From contig JAGYJA010000007.1 of NCBI GenBank assembly GCA_018402385.1, positions 496,001-560,000 on the forward strand: 64,000 nucleotides of DNA. The letters run 5' to 3'. The position numbers were made by a program, and so were the translations under genes. The notes below the pieces were generated by a model, which did no database searches, had not been told where the DNA came from, and worked only from the letters and a program-made list of their open reading frames with translations. Numbering within the stretch: the first letter of the stretch is position 1; the number at the start of each line of letters is the position of its first letter. The stretch is from Flavobacteriaceae bacterium (GTDB lineage: Bacteria; Bacteroidota; Bacteroidia; Flavobacteriales; Flavobacteriaceae). This document shows, piece after piece, positions 26,224 to 34,467 of this stretch.

Positions 26224-27426
26224 TTAATAACTTCCTGAACCTTCTAAAGTGGTGGTTCCACCAGAAGTTATATTCCTGATTACAGAAGAAAAAGTAAAGC
26301 TGTTTGCTCCTGTTTTTGTCAAGCTACCGCTTTCAGTTACATAAAGGTTGGAACTTCCGTTTAGTATTCCATACAAGTTGCAGGTGTTAAACGCTTCTTC
26401 CCCGTCAGCAAAGGGATAGGATCCCCCATTTGCTACAGGCATATTATAGATGATAAAAGTATTGTCACCGCTTTTGGGCACTAAGACTACATCAATTCCC
26501 GAACCTGCACAGCTGGAGCCGGGGGTTGATGCACAAATGGCATTATATGTTATTCCATTAAAATTAAATTGGCCGGTGCCTGTCTCGTTTCCGGCTCCAC
26601 CACCACCTGTGCAATCATCACTGGTGGGGCATATAGTTATGAATCTACCGCCATCAGGTGATTTAAATTGTCCTGTAGTAACTTCCCCATTATTCCAATT
26701 TACCGTATAAGTATATTCTGTGTTTTTATTTACAACAAATCTCATAACAGCACATTGGGTAAATGTTAATGGATTTCCATCGAGTCCTAGAATAGTCCCA
26801 GTATTACAATGAACTTTGGATTCGGCATTATCATTGTCTCTAACTAATATCCGAAAAATATCATATTTAGAGTGACAAAAGTTATTATCTTCATAAAAAT
26901 GTTGTAGCCCGCTTAAAGTAACACCATTGACGGTAACCGATGCTACACAATCCATTTCACTATGCGTAAATAATATAGTTGATTTGGACAGACTATTAGA
27001 AAAATTGATTGGTACAGGTGGCACCTCTCCGGTAATAGTTACAGAAGAACCCGTAATATCTGTCCCACTAAGAGCTATCATCCTTGTAACAGAATTAAGT
27101 GTTCCCGTGATATTGCTGACATTTCCAAAAATACCGGAAGACTGATTTATTGAAATATTGTAATCTTCTCCTTCTTCATCAACAGTACCAACCATACCGC
27201 CATTAAATAACTCTATGGAGATTATTCCATTATCTTCTATAGTTATATATCCTTCCAATTCAGATGAAGTATTATTTGAATAATTACCGGTGAAAACTCC
27301 GGAAAATATAAAGTCATCCCAGCTGACTTGTTTGGAGTCAGAATCATCTTGACTACAAGCGGCAAACAAGAATAAGCTTATAACAAGCACGACTGTAGGT
27401 GCTATTATACTTTTAAATGTTTTCAT
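26224..27426 (-). CDS. Lipoprotein of unknown function
   Basis: A 400-residue predicted lipoprotein: signal sequence with lipobox LFAAC (Cys 24), followed by an acidic stretch SQDDSDSK of the kind that exports lipoproteins to the surface in Bacteroidetes. The body is rich in Gly, Ser, Thr and Asn, with beta-sheet-like character and several Cys (CASVTVNGVTLSG, CHSKYDIFRI, CNTGTILGLDGN, TICPTSDDCTGGGGAGN). No known domain is recognised. It lies upstream of the histidine kinase, separated by a terminator, and downstream of a second lipoprotein gene (26 bases away), likely the same transcript. Confidence 0.7.
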   Translation of the reverse strand: MKTFKSIIAPTVVLVISLFLFAACSQDDSDSKQVSWDDFIFSGVFTGNYSNNTSSELEGYITIEDNGIISIELFNGGMVGTVDEEGEDYNISINQSSGIFGNVSNITGTLNSVTRMIALSGTDITGSSVTITGEVPPVPINFSNSLSKSTILFTHSEMDCVASVTVNGVTLSGLQHFYEDNNFCHSKYDIFRILVRDNDNAESKVHCNTGTILGLDGNPLTFTQCAVMRFVVNKNTEYTYTVNWNNGEVTTGQFKSPDGGRFITICPTSDDCTGGGGAGNETGTGQFNFNGITYNAICASTPGSSCAGSGIDVVLVPKSGDNTFIIYNMPVANGGSYPFADGEEAFNTCNLYGILNGSSNLYVTESGSLTKTGANSFTFSSVIRNITSGGTTTLEGSGSY

Positions 27427-27451
27427 TTGTTTAGTTTTCTAATTTAAATAT

Positions 27452-28132
27452 TTACAGGGTCAATTGCATTGTTGAACATCCTCCGTTAGTGATTGTTATG
27501 GTACCATTCCAGGTCAAGTTTTTACAACTTGCACTGTAACTGTATGTGCCAGCCGGTAATTCAAAATTGGCGGAACCGCTGGCATTACAGCTAGGATTCG
27601 AGCTGTAATAGTTGCTTATCACCCCACTAGTTCCGTTAAGCACCACTGTAATATTACCGCAACCCAGATCAGTTTGCACCCAAAATGTAGCATTGCCAGT
27701 AGTCGCATTTCCACCACCGCCATTACCTCCACCATTACCTCCGGCATCCAAACACGGATTTTCATCGGCTTTAGAATAATACTGTGCATTATGGGTATTA
27801 ACCCCCTGATCAGGAACACCAACCAACAATTGCCCATTGGTAAACATTAGAGGAAATTTAAGGACATCTCCCTGTATTACAAAAGTCATAGAAGGTTCTG
27901 AAGGATTAAAGGTGCCGTTTGTTATGTTTCCATTGGTGCAGGCTATTGCAGAACTCTCTCCTAGCCTGAGATAGGTTTCCATACCATCACGCTTCCAATC
28001 TCCATAATAACTCTGACTCGGGTCATTTTCTACTTCGTCATTGGTAGTGTCGTCTTCTATTTCACAAGAAGTCATTTGAAAAGCCATTACAAATAAAAGG
28101 AGGTATTTAGCATATTTATTTATTGTTTTCAT
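27452..28132 (-). CDS. Lipoprotein of unknown function with Gly-rich linker
   Basis: A 226-residue predicted lipoprotein. Lipobox QMTSC (Cys 23), acidic stretch CEIEDDTTNDEVEND after it (surface-export-like), a middle part of unknown fold, then a Gly/Asn linker (GGNGGGNGGGGN, about residues 132-143), and a C-terminal beta-rich segment (GCGNITVVLNGTSGVISNYY and the end strands with GGCSTMQLTL) that resembles an Ig-like or carbohydrate-binding domain. Likely in one operon with the next lipoprotein gene and close to the two-component system. Function unknown. Confidence 0.7.
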   Translation of the reverse strand: MKTINKYAKYLLLFVMAFQMTSCEIEDDTTNDEVENDPSQSYYGDWKRDGMETYLRLGESSAIACTNGNITNGTFNPSEPSMTFVIQGDVLKFPLMFTNGQLLVGVPDQGVNTHNAQYYSKADENPCLDAGGNGGGNGGGGNATTGNATFWVQTDLGCGNITVVLNGTSGVISNYYSSNPSCNASGSANFELPAGTYSYSASCKNLTWNGTITITNGGCSTMQLTL

Positions 28133-28610
28133 AACATGAATTTTTGTAGGATTAATTTATCAAACATAGTATACAGTTAAAAATCTGGCAATAACCTTTA
28201 TGGGGTATTTTTAATAGATGTTAAAACTCTTTGATAAATTATTACTACGGAAGTTTCAAGTTTTGATGTCAAATTTTTCACACCAAAGGAAATACCATTT
28301 GCATATATCGCAATTGCAATTGGTGGTTAGAAAAAATAGAGATGAAAATGAAGTAAACGGAATAATAGTTAACTTAAAAAAATGTACACAATGTAGAAAT
28401 TTAAATGATGACACTTCAAACTATAAATATCATAAAGAAATACGTAAAAAAACCTGCCAGATTTAACTGAGCAGGTTTTGTTGTATTTTTACTTTAGACC
28501 TGAAAGGTAAGGCTTGTTGCATTCCGAGTTTGGAGTATAAGGGATTACAGGTTAGTACTCCTAAAAATCAGCAACAGAGAACGCATGACAATAAAGTATC
28601 TTTAATCATT
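28133..28610. other. Non-coding stretch with a terminator hairpin
   Basis: An 82-codon frame at 28218-28466 has low-complexity, unrelated-looking content (Lys/Asn/His rich) and I do not accept it as a gene. A good hairpin AAAACCTGC (28449-28457) with GCAGGTTTT (28471-28479) lies at its end and is symmetric, so it could end the broken membrane-protein gene on the minus strand or an unseen plus-strand transcript. Nothing else is recognised. Confidence 0.5.
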
Positions 28611-28812
28611 TTAAGCCTTCTTTCCCCTCATCGTAAGAACTAGTCCCACTACTAATAGAATCGCACTTATAATACCGATGTCCAGTTAGCCGAACTAACA
28701 GCGATATACATTCCCAAAAAACTAAAACTTTCTGAGTCTTGCATGGCCTCAATACCAAAAATAATGGTTCCCAATGCGCATAAAATCAAAAAATTGTTAC
28801 AATTGATTTCAT
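28611..28812 (-). pseudogene. Small two-helix membrane protein gene broken by two single-base losses
   Basis: Not visible as an ORF. Read from ATG 28812: MKSIVTIF, then a frame break in the A6 run 28788-28793 (T-run on the coding strand), then FLILCALGTIIFGIEAMQDS and FSFLGMYIAVSSAN, then a second break at the CC of 28682-28683, then DIGIISAILLVVGLVLTMRG and a stop at 28611-28613. Restoring one T and one G gives a continuous 67-residue protein with two hydrophobic helices (about 5-20 and 49-63) and an in-between loop rich in Asp/Glu/Ser. The hydrophobic pattern on both sides of each break argues that it was a real gene. Role unknown. Confidence 0.6.
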
Positions 28813-29005
28813 AATTATAAAATTAAGGTTGTTATTAGTTAAAGACACATAAAATAGAAGTTTAAAATGTCCATTAACTAAAGTTGATACTCCAACCGAT
28901 ATATAATAAGGCATTCCATCTGACCGATTGAAACCAAATAAAAATGAACTGATGAAATGATTAAAAAAAAATTAGAACTATATTCAATAAAAACTAAATT
29001 TTATT

Positions 29006-29013
29006 TATATTTG
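29006..29013 (+). promoter_or_regulatory. Promoter -7 element of the DUF2089 operon
   Basis: TATATTTG, 18 bases before the ATG at 29032, matching TAnnTTTG. The 193 bases from 28813 to 29005 hold no gene I can see. Confidence 0.55.
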
Positions 29014-29031
29014 CTTTAACTTTATTAAACA

Positions 29032-29322
29032 ATGAGTCCAAAATTACCCATTCAATGTCCTTCGTGTGATGATGCTTTAAAAGTTTCTCAACTGCGTTGT
29101 GACTCTTGTTCGACCCTTGTGAGTGGTAATTATTCCATGCCTGTATTTTTAAAACTTGCTGCAGAGGAACAAGATTTTATTCTTAAATTTTTACTCAACA
29201 GTGGCAGCCTCAAAGAAATGGCAAAACAGATGAACATGAGCTACCCCACCATAAGAAACCGACTGGATGACCTCATTGAAAAAATAAACCGACTGAAAGA
29301 CGATGAAAACACTGCTCTTTAA
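29032..29322 (+). CDS. DUF2089 family regulator (zinc ribbon plus helix-turn-helix)
   Basis: A 96-residue protein. The N-terminal zinc ribbon has two CxxC pairs (IQCPSCDDALKV and LRCDSCSTLVSG). The rest is the DUF2089 core: LAAEEQDFILKFLLNSGSLK, EMAKQMNMSYPTIRNRLDDL, with a sigma-like HTH in the last part. DUF2089 proteins commonly stand first in operons of membrane proteins and are assumed to be their transcription regulators. Its end overlaps the next gene by 20 bases (next start at 29303), so the products are translationally coupled. Confidence 0.85.
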   Translation: MSPKLPIQCPSCDDALKVSQLRCDSCSTLVSGNYSMPVFLKLAAEEQDFILKFLLNSGSLKEMAKQMNMSYPTIRNRLDDLIEKINRLKDDENTAL

Positions 29323-29881
29323 TCCGTTTAAAAAATACAGTGAGCGTCAACTGCTCCTCTTTGGGGGTATTATGGCCTTTGCCGGAATTGTTTTTGCAAC
29401 TTTGACAAACACCCATTTTGACGGTGTGCTGGATACGCATTTTGGGAAGGATGTTTCATTAAAAACCGCTGCTATACAAAGCATCATCAATATAGTAAGT
29501 ATCGTTTTGGTCTTTTATCCGGTGGGAAAATGGATTAACTCTAAAACGCGGTTAATTGATATTTTTAATCTTTCTCTTATTGTTAAGATACCGGGTTATT
29601 TTATGATGCCATTAAACATCAATAACTGGGCATATTTTAAAACGGAACCTCTTTTATCAGCTATATCAAATCCTTTTAATATACAATTTACACAGGAATT
29701 GCTATTGTTTTTAATTATAACATCCGTTTTGGCCATGCTCGTTTTTGTCTGGTTGATCGTTTTGCTTTATAACGGCTTTAAAGTAGCCACAAATTTAAAA
29801 GGAACCAAACACATCATTATGTTTACACTTGCAATTATTGTCGCAGAAATTGTTTCAAAAGTCTTATTAATGTTTTTTTAA
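29303..29881 (+). CDS. Polytopic membrane protein (Yip1-like)
   Basis: A 192-residue protein with five predicted membrane helices, starting after a cytoplasmic KKYSERQLLLFGG. The arrangement (helix, loop with THFDGVLDTHFG, then four helices) resembles small Yip1-domain proteins that are paired with DUF2089 regulators, but similarity cannot be proven here. It overlaps the regulator gene and is followed 1 base later by the SdpI-like gene. Likely an effector of the operon in the cytoplasmic membrane. Confidence 0.65.
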   Translation: MKTLLFNPFKKYSERQLLLFGGIMAFAGIVFATLTNTHFDGVLDTHFGKDVSLKTAAIQSIINIVSIVLVFYPVGKWINSKTRLIDIFNLSLIVKIPGYFMMPLNINNWAYFKTEPLLSAISNPFNIQFTQELLLFLIITSVLAMLVFVWLIVLLYNGFKVATNLKGTKHIIMFTLAIIVAEIVSKVLLMFF

Positions 29882-29882
29882 A

Positions 29883-30260
29883 ATGGATTTATCAAGCCCA
29901 CTATTTATAATACTTTGTACCCATGGACTTATAACTTTATCTGCCGGCTTTATAATGTTAAAAAAACCACCAAAAAAGATAAACCATTTATATGGTTATA
30001 GAACAAAAAGCTCCATGTCTTCTCAAGAGAAATGGGATTTTGCCCAAAATTATTCTTCAAAAGAAATGATACGTCAAGGCGTTGTAATTATAGGTATTGG
30101 ATTGATAGGTATATTTATAAAACTATCAGAAATAATAAGCGTTTTTATTGCGCTTTCTTTAGTAATTGCATCGGTAATCTTGTTACTTTATAAAACAGAA
30201 AAAAAATTAAAACAATCTTTCAAAGAAAATGAAAACATACAAAGAAACACAGAAATTTGA
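29883..30260 (+). CDS. SdpI-like membrane protein
   Basis: A 125-residue protein with a helix (LFIILCTHGLITLSAGFIML), then the family-typical cytosolic stretch KKINHLYGYRTKSSMSSQEK followed by WDFAQNYSSKEM, and two more helices. The N-x-x-YGYRT and W-x-x-AQ-x-Y motifs match the SdpI family, named after the Bacillus immunity protein for the SdpC killing factor, although most family members have no known ligand. It may protect the membrane against toxins or sense stress. It overlaps the next gene by 32 bases. Confidence 0.8.
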   Translation: MDLSSPLFIILCTHGLITLSAGFIMLKKPPKKINHLYGYRTKSSMSSQEKWDFAQNYSSKEMIRQGVVIIGIGLIGIFIKLSEIISVFIALSLVIASVILLLYKTEKKLKQSFKENENIQRNTEI

Positions 30261-30711
30261 CCAATGGTGGCTCAGGCTTCTATTAGCCGGTGTTTTAATC
30301 GTCTCTATACTGCCCCTTTATATGATGTATCGTGAAGACGGTTTTGATCAAGATTATAATTGGGTAATTTTTCTTACTGTCGGCATTACATTTGTAGTTG
30401 TTATTCTGTTTTTTTTATTACGATTAGAAACAAAAATAAACGCTCAAGGCATTCATTACCGCTTTTTTCCGTTGCCTGAAAAACAAATACCCTGGCAAGA
30501 TATTGAGGAGTGTTATGTTAGGCAATACAGTCCTTTAAAAGAATTTGGCGGCTGGGGAGTTAGGTTTGGCCTTAACGGAAAAGCATACAATGTTAAAGGC
30601 AATAAAGGCATTCAACTGGTTCTGAAATCTAGTAAAAAAATTCTTATTGGCACACAAAATGAGACAGAAGTAAAAAACGTTATTAATTCTTACAAAGATA
30701 ATATCAAATGA
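30229..30711 (+). CDS. Membrane protein with C-terminal PH-like domain
   Basis: A 160-residue protein with two N-terminal membrane helices (WWLRLLLAGVLIVSILPLY and NWVIFLTVGITFVVVILFFL) and a soluble part (about 70-160) of alternating strands (LETKINAQGIHYRFFPLP, IPWQDIEECYVRQYSP, KGIQLVLKSSKKILIGTQNE) like bacterial PH domains such as YdbT/DUF304. Function unknown. It overlaps the genes on both sides and so belongs firmly to the operon. Confidence 0.65.
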   Translation: MKTYKETQKFDQWWLRLLLAGVLIVSILPLYMMYREDGFDQDYNWVIFLTVGITFVVVILFFLLRLETKINAQGIHYRFFPLPEKQIPWQDIEECYVRQYSPLKEFGGWGVRFGLNGKAYNVKGNKGIQLVLKSSKKILIGTQNETEVKNVINSYKDNIK

Positions 30712-31646
30712 AAAACATCACTCTCGCAGTTTTCTTAACCGCTTTTATCGGATTTGCTCAGGAAAAACAATTCAGTTCTGAAGAACTTACAATCAAAAAT
30801 CAGATTGAAGGCACTTTACTAGTTCCAAAAACAGAAACTCCTGCTCCACTTGTTATTATCATTCAGGGTTCTGGCCCAACAGACCGAAATGGCAATCAGC
30901 CCAATATGCAAAACAACTCCTTGAAATTACTTGCAGAGGGTCTTATTGAAGAAAACATCGCCTCATTCAGGTTTGACAAAAGGCTGGTTAAAATGGCACA
31001 ACAAGGCCGATTGAAGGAGGAAGATATTCATTTTGATGATTTTATAGAAGATGCTATTTCAGTGATAGAACATTTTCAAGAAGATAATCGGTTTTCAAAA
31101 CTTATTATTGCCGGGCACAGTGAGGGTTCACTGGTGGGTATGCTCGCAGCTAATAATCGCTCAGATGCGTTTATATCCATAGCAGGTGCGGGTCAGGTAA
31201 TAGACAATGTAATTGTTGAACAGCTTAGAAGGCAAACACCCGAAGTTGCTGAGGAAGCACGAAAAAACTTTGACGAACTGCGCGAAACAGGTGCGGTAAA
31301 AGATTACTCTATTATGCTTTCATCTATGTTCAGAACCAGTGTACAACCCTTTATCAAAAGTTGGATGAATTACAATCCACAGGAAGAAATTGCTAAACTT
31401 GATATTCCTGTTTTGATACTCAATGGCACCGAAGACATACAAACTAATGAAGAGGAAGCCCGATTACTGCATCAGGCAAAACCACTGGCAGAAATGTATC
31501 TAATCGAAGGAATGAATCATGTTTTTAAGGAAATTACAAAAGGGGACACCATTGAAAATGCAAAATCATATAACGAGCCACAAAGACCGATTATGACGGA
31601 GTTGGTTGAAAGAATTTCAGTATTTGTGAAGGCACTTGAATATTGA
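30708..31646 (+). CDS. Exported alpha/beta hydrolase
   Basis: A 312-residue protein with a signal peptide (residues 1-17, ending IGFAQEK), the oxyanion-hole start VIIIQGSGPTDRNGNQ (a GSG-T-D-R-x-G motif characteristic of the periplasmic family that hydrolyses esters of lipids or peptidoglycan-linked substrates), a nucleophile elbow AGHSEGSLVGML (Ser in HSEGS), Asp in NGTEDIQ and His in GMNHVFKE. It starts 4 bases before the previous stop (ATGA overlap), so it is part of the DUF2089 operon. Substrate unknown. Confidence 0.85.
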   Translation: MKNITLAVFLTAFIGFAQEKQFSSEELTIKNQIEGTLLVPKTETPAPLVIIIQGSGPTDRNGNQPNMQNNSLKLLAEGLIEENIASFRFDKRLVKMAQQGRLKEEDIHFDDFIEDAISVIEHFQEDNRFSKLIIAGHSEGSLVGMLAANNRSDAFISIAGAGQVIDNVIVEQLRRQTPEVAEEARKNFDELRETGAVKDYSIMLSSMFRTSVQPFIKSWMNYNPQEEIAKLDIPVLILNGTEDIQTNEEEARLLHQAKPLAEMYLIEGMNHVFKEITKGDTIENAKSYNEPQRPIMTELVERISVFVKALEY

Positions 31647-31740
31647 TTGACGTAAGACTTAAGGCAGGTTTTTTATTTCTAACCGCAATTTGATAATTTA
31701 AAAAAACCTTCCGGTCACCCGACATCTGGCATTCATATAC

Positions 31741-32760
31741 TTACCACCTCATAATCACACTTCCCCAGGTAAACCCACTTCCAAAGGCGGCAAGCACCAC
31801 AAGGTCACCTTCATTGATTTTTCCTTTTTCCCAGGCTTCAGTTAATGCAATGGGCACTGAAGCTGCAGTGGTATTTCCATAATGCATAATATTATTATAC
31901 ACCTTGTCATCTGAAAGGCGAAAACTTTTCTGAATAAACTGTGAAATTCTCAAATTGGCCTGATGGGGAATCAACATATCAATGTCTTCTCTCTTTAAAC
32001 CATTTGCCTCCAGACCTTCCATAATCACTTCTGAAAAACGCACTACTGCATTTTTAAATACAAATTGCCCATTCATAAACGGGAAGTACGATTCATCATC
32101 AGGATTGTTATCTTTTAATATATCGTTGATCCATCGTTTACCCATCCCCGGTGCAATGAGTGAAAGTTCTTCTGCAAATTCGCCTTGCGAATGTAAATGA
32201 GTGGAAAGTATGCCTTGCTCGTCATTATCTGATCTACTTAAAACTACTGCTCCCGCTCCATCTCCAAAAATCACAGTGACTCCCCTGCCCCTGGTGGTTT
32301 TGTCCAATCCGTGAGAATGCAGTTCAGAACCAATTACCAGGATATTTTTGTACATACCGGTTTTTATGTATTGATCTGCGATTGAAAGTGCATACACAAA
32401 GCCAGAGCATTGATTGCGCACATCGAGCGCACCCACTGTTTTTATATCCAGTGCGTGCTGCACCTGAACTCCGGGTCCGGGAAAATAATAGTCGGGACTC
32501 AGTGTGGCAAATATGATAAAATCGATATCGTCTTTTGAAATATTGGCGCGTTCAATGGCGACTTTTGCTGCTTTCATACCCATTGATGACGTGGTCTCCC
32601 CGCTTCCGGGCTCCACCCAGCGTCTTTCCTGTATTCCTGTGCGTTCCTGAATCCAAGCATCATTGGTATCCATCATCTTTGATAAATCATCATTAGTCAC
32701 CACATTATCAGGAACATAACTTCCCATTCCAGAAATTCTTGAAGTATATAATTTTGTCAT
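31741..32760 (-). CDS. 3-oxoacyl-ACP synthase III (FabH) homologue
   Basis: A 339-residue ketoacyl synthase III. The catalytic triad is visible: Cys in DVRNQCSGFVYALS, His in IPHQANLRISQF and Asn in HYGNTTAASVPIAL. The start ISGMGSYVPDNVVTNDDL and the end AAFGSGFTWGSVIMRW are typical. FabH starts fatty acid synthesis by joining acetyl-CoA to malonyl-ACP. Bacteroidetes genomes carry several FabH-like proteins, so whether this copy is the housekeeping one or a specialised paralogue (this one has a longer internal region and lacks fatty-acid gene neighbours) cannot be told. Confidence 0.88.
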   Translation of the reverse strand: MTKLYTSRISGMGSYVPDNVVTNDDLSKMMDTNDAWIQERTGIQERRWVEPGSGETTSSMGMKAAKVAIERANISKDDIDFIIFATLSPDYYFPGPGVQVQHALDIKTVGALDVRNQCSGFVYALSIADQYIKTGMYKNILVIGSELHSHGLDKTTRGRGVTVIFGDGAGAVVLSRSDNDEQGILSTHLHSQGEFAEELSLIAPGMGKRWINDILKDNNPDDESYFPFMNGQFVFKNAVVRFSEVIMEGLEANGLKREDIDMLIPHQANLRISQFIQKSFRLSDDKVYNNIMHYGNTTAASVPIALTEAWEKGKINEGDLVVLAAFGSGFTWGSVIMRW

Positions 32761-32864
32761 TTCTTATGCTATTTTACGCGAAGCAAGATAAAGATTTATA
32801 ATCAATGAAAGATTGGTTTTAACGCGTGTTTTGTATGCGTGCATAGGAGTTGAAAGTAAAAACA

Positions 32865-32905
32865 AAAGAGGCATACTCCTTTGAAGAACGTGAGCATGCC
32901 TCTTT
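32865..32905. terminator. Strong hairpin between fabH-like and aarF genes
   Basis: AAAGAGGCAT (32865-32874) pairs with ATGCCTCTTT (32896-32905), with a second inner CTC/GAG stem after a one-base mismatch. A-rich left and T/A-rich right flank. It may end the minus-strand aarF transcript, although 170 bases from its stop. The rest of the 311-base gap 32761-33071 shows nothing. Confidence 0.6.
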
Positions 32906-33071
32906 AAAACAACCTAACCAATAAATAAAAAATTCTCTGTGTTTGTGTGAAAATTAATTTTTCATAGCAATTTATCTTCCACAGTAATTATCTATGATGT
33001 AAATATAATACTGTTTATGATTTTTTCAAAATATCTAAACAAAATGTTTTGTTAATATTTTGTAAAGAAAA

Positions 33072-34388
33072 CTATTGATTCTCAGTATAGATACGATAGT
33101 CATTAATGCGCACGCGTGCCCCCAGATCATTCATCAAATTATAGAGTCCAAAAAAGGTGCGGTTAATGTAAAGAAAGTGCTTAGATCCCCTGTTACCATT
33201 CATTTTTCTTATCTCTGTATCTTTGGAATATTTTTCACTCAATTCTGCTATCTTCCCAAAAAATAAAGGGTCTGAAAAGTCAAAGGTTTCGCGGTGGAAT
33301 GGCTGTGTAAATAAACTCAGCATTTCATGAAACAATTCTGAGAAAAATTTCAGTTCTTCATCGGTATCTTCTTTACGTAAAATTTCCAAAGCCATCATCT
33401 TTTCATTAAAGATTTTGGGATTGTTGATATTTTCCGGTTTTGCCAGTTCAAAATAAGGGTCATAAAATTCCTGAGGCACCCGCTTTATACATCCAAAATC
33501 AATGGCAATCAATTCACCTTCCGGGCTCACTAAAAAATTCCCGGGATGGGGGTCAGCATGCACACTTTTAAGCACATGCATTTGATACATATAAAAATCC
33601 CAAAGGGTCTGACCTATTTTGTCTGCCAAATCTTTGTCTGTATTGTGTTTGGTAAATTCAGAAAGATGTACTCCATCCATCCAGTCCATTGTGAGAATAC
33701 GCTCACTGGAAAGGTTTTCATAATATTCAGGAAATTTCAAGTTGGGAATGTGTGCACAAGCTTCTGTGATTTCACGGCTTTGTTGTAACTCAAGGTTATA
33801 GTCTGTCTCTTCCATGAGTTTGTCTTCAACCTCCTTAAAATACTTATCTGAATCTTTGGCTTTGATGTTAAACATTTTAAGAGCAACCGGCTTTACCAGG
33901 GCAAGGTCACTACTAATGCTTTCAGCGATACCGGGATATTGAATTTTAACCGCCAATTTTTTTCCATTAAGCGTAGCACGATGCACTTGCCCAATACTGG
34001 CAGCATTGACAGAGTCTGCTTCAAAGGTGTCAAACAAAGCTTCGGGCTCTTGACCCAGGTATTTTTTAAATGTTTTTCGCACCAGCGGAGCAGACAATGG
34101 CGGCACCTGAAATTGAGCTAACGAAAACTTCTCCACATAAGCCCGTGGCATTATATTTTTTTCCATGCTTAGCATTTGAGCCACTTTTAGTGCACTGCCT
34201 TTCATGCTTTTGAGTCCGTCATAGATATCTTCAGCATTCTCCTCATTGAGCTTATCCTTTGTTAATTCAGGATTTACTAGCTTGCCTCCGTAATATTTTA
34301 AATAATTACCCCCCACTTTTACACCTGTTTTTACCAGCTTGGAAGCACGTTGTATCTTTCCCGTTGGGATATGGTCTAATGTTTTCAT
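33072..34388 (-). CDS. ABC1/AarF (UbiB-family) atypical kinase
   Basis: A 438-residue member of the ABC1/UbiB protein-kinase-like family. It has the KxGQ-like element GSALKVAQMLSMEKNI, the QFQVPPLS segment, SVNAASIGQVHRATLNGKKL with VAIK-type Lys in LAVKIQYPGI, the Glu-containing helix ELQQSREITEA, and HADPHPGNFLVSPEGELIAI with the catalytic D and DFG (DFGCIKRV). Family members support coenzyme Q or other isoprenoid lipid metabolism as ATPases. As this organism would use menaquinone, the substrate is unknown. Its start is 80 bases from the stop of the TetR gene in the same direction. Confidence 0.88.
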   Translation of the reverse strand: MKTLDHIPTGKIQRASKLVKTGVKVGGNYLKYYGGKLVNPELTKDKLNEENAEDIYDGLKSMKGSALKVAQMLSMEKNIMPRAYVEKFSLAQFQVPPLSAPLVRKTFKKYLGQEPEALFDTFEADSVNAASIGQVHRATLNGKKLAVKIQYPGIAESISSDLALVKPVALKMFNIKAKDSDKYFKEVEDKLMEETDYNLELQQSREITEACAHIPNLKFPEYYENLSSERILTMDWMDGVHLSEFTKHNTDKDLADKIGQTLWDFYMYQMHVLKSVHADPHPGNFLVSPEGELIAIDFGCIKRVPQEFYDPYFELAKPENINNPKIFNEKMMALEILRKEDTDEELKFFSELFHEMLSLFTQPFHRETFDFSDPLFFGKIAELSEKYSKDTEIRKMNGNRGSKHFLYINRTFFGLYNLMNDLGARVRINDYRIYTENQ

Positions 34389-34428
34389 TCAATTTTGTAT
34401 TTACAGATTACCGCAGATTTGCTAATCC

Positions 34429-34467
34429 CTTTTAACTTTTACCTTCGTACTTCTAACTTTGAACTTC
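34429..34467. repeat. Degenerate AAGTTAGAAGT repeat (inverted relative)
   Basis: Reverse-complement relative of 12706-12736. It also follows directly on the stop codon of a gene (TetR, stop at 34468-34470). A CTGCGG-type motif (CCGCAGATTTGC, 34411-34422) lies next to it, as at 3395-3505. Confidence 0.45.

Noticed and set aside
28218-28466. 82-codon plus-strand frame
   Set aside because: Lys/Asn/His-rich with no domain, RBS or promoter, and its end runs into a terminator hairpin.
28909-28925. 17-base word AGGCATTCCATCTGACC shared with 54986-55002
   Set aside because: One exact 17-mer in 64 kb is only mildly unlikely by chance, and no extended similarity surrounds it.
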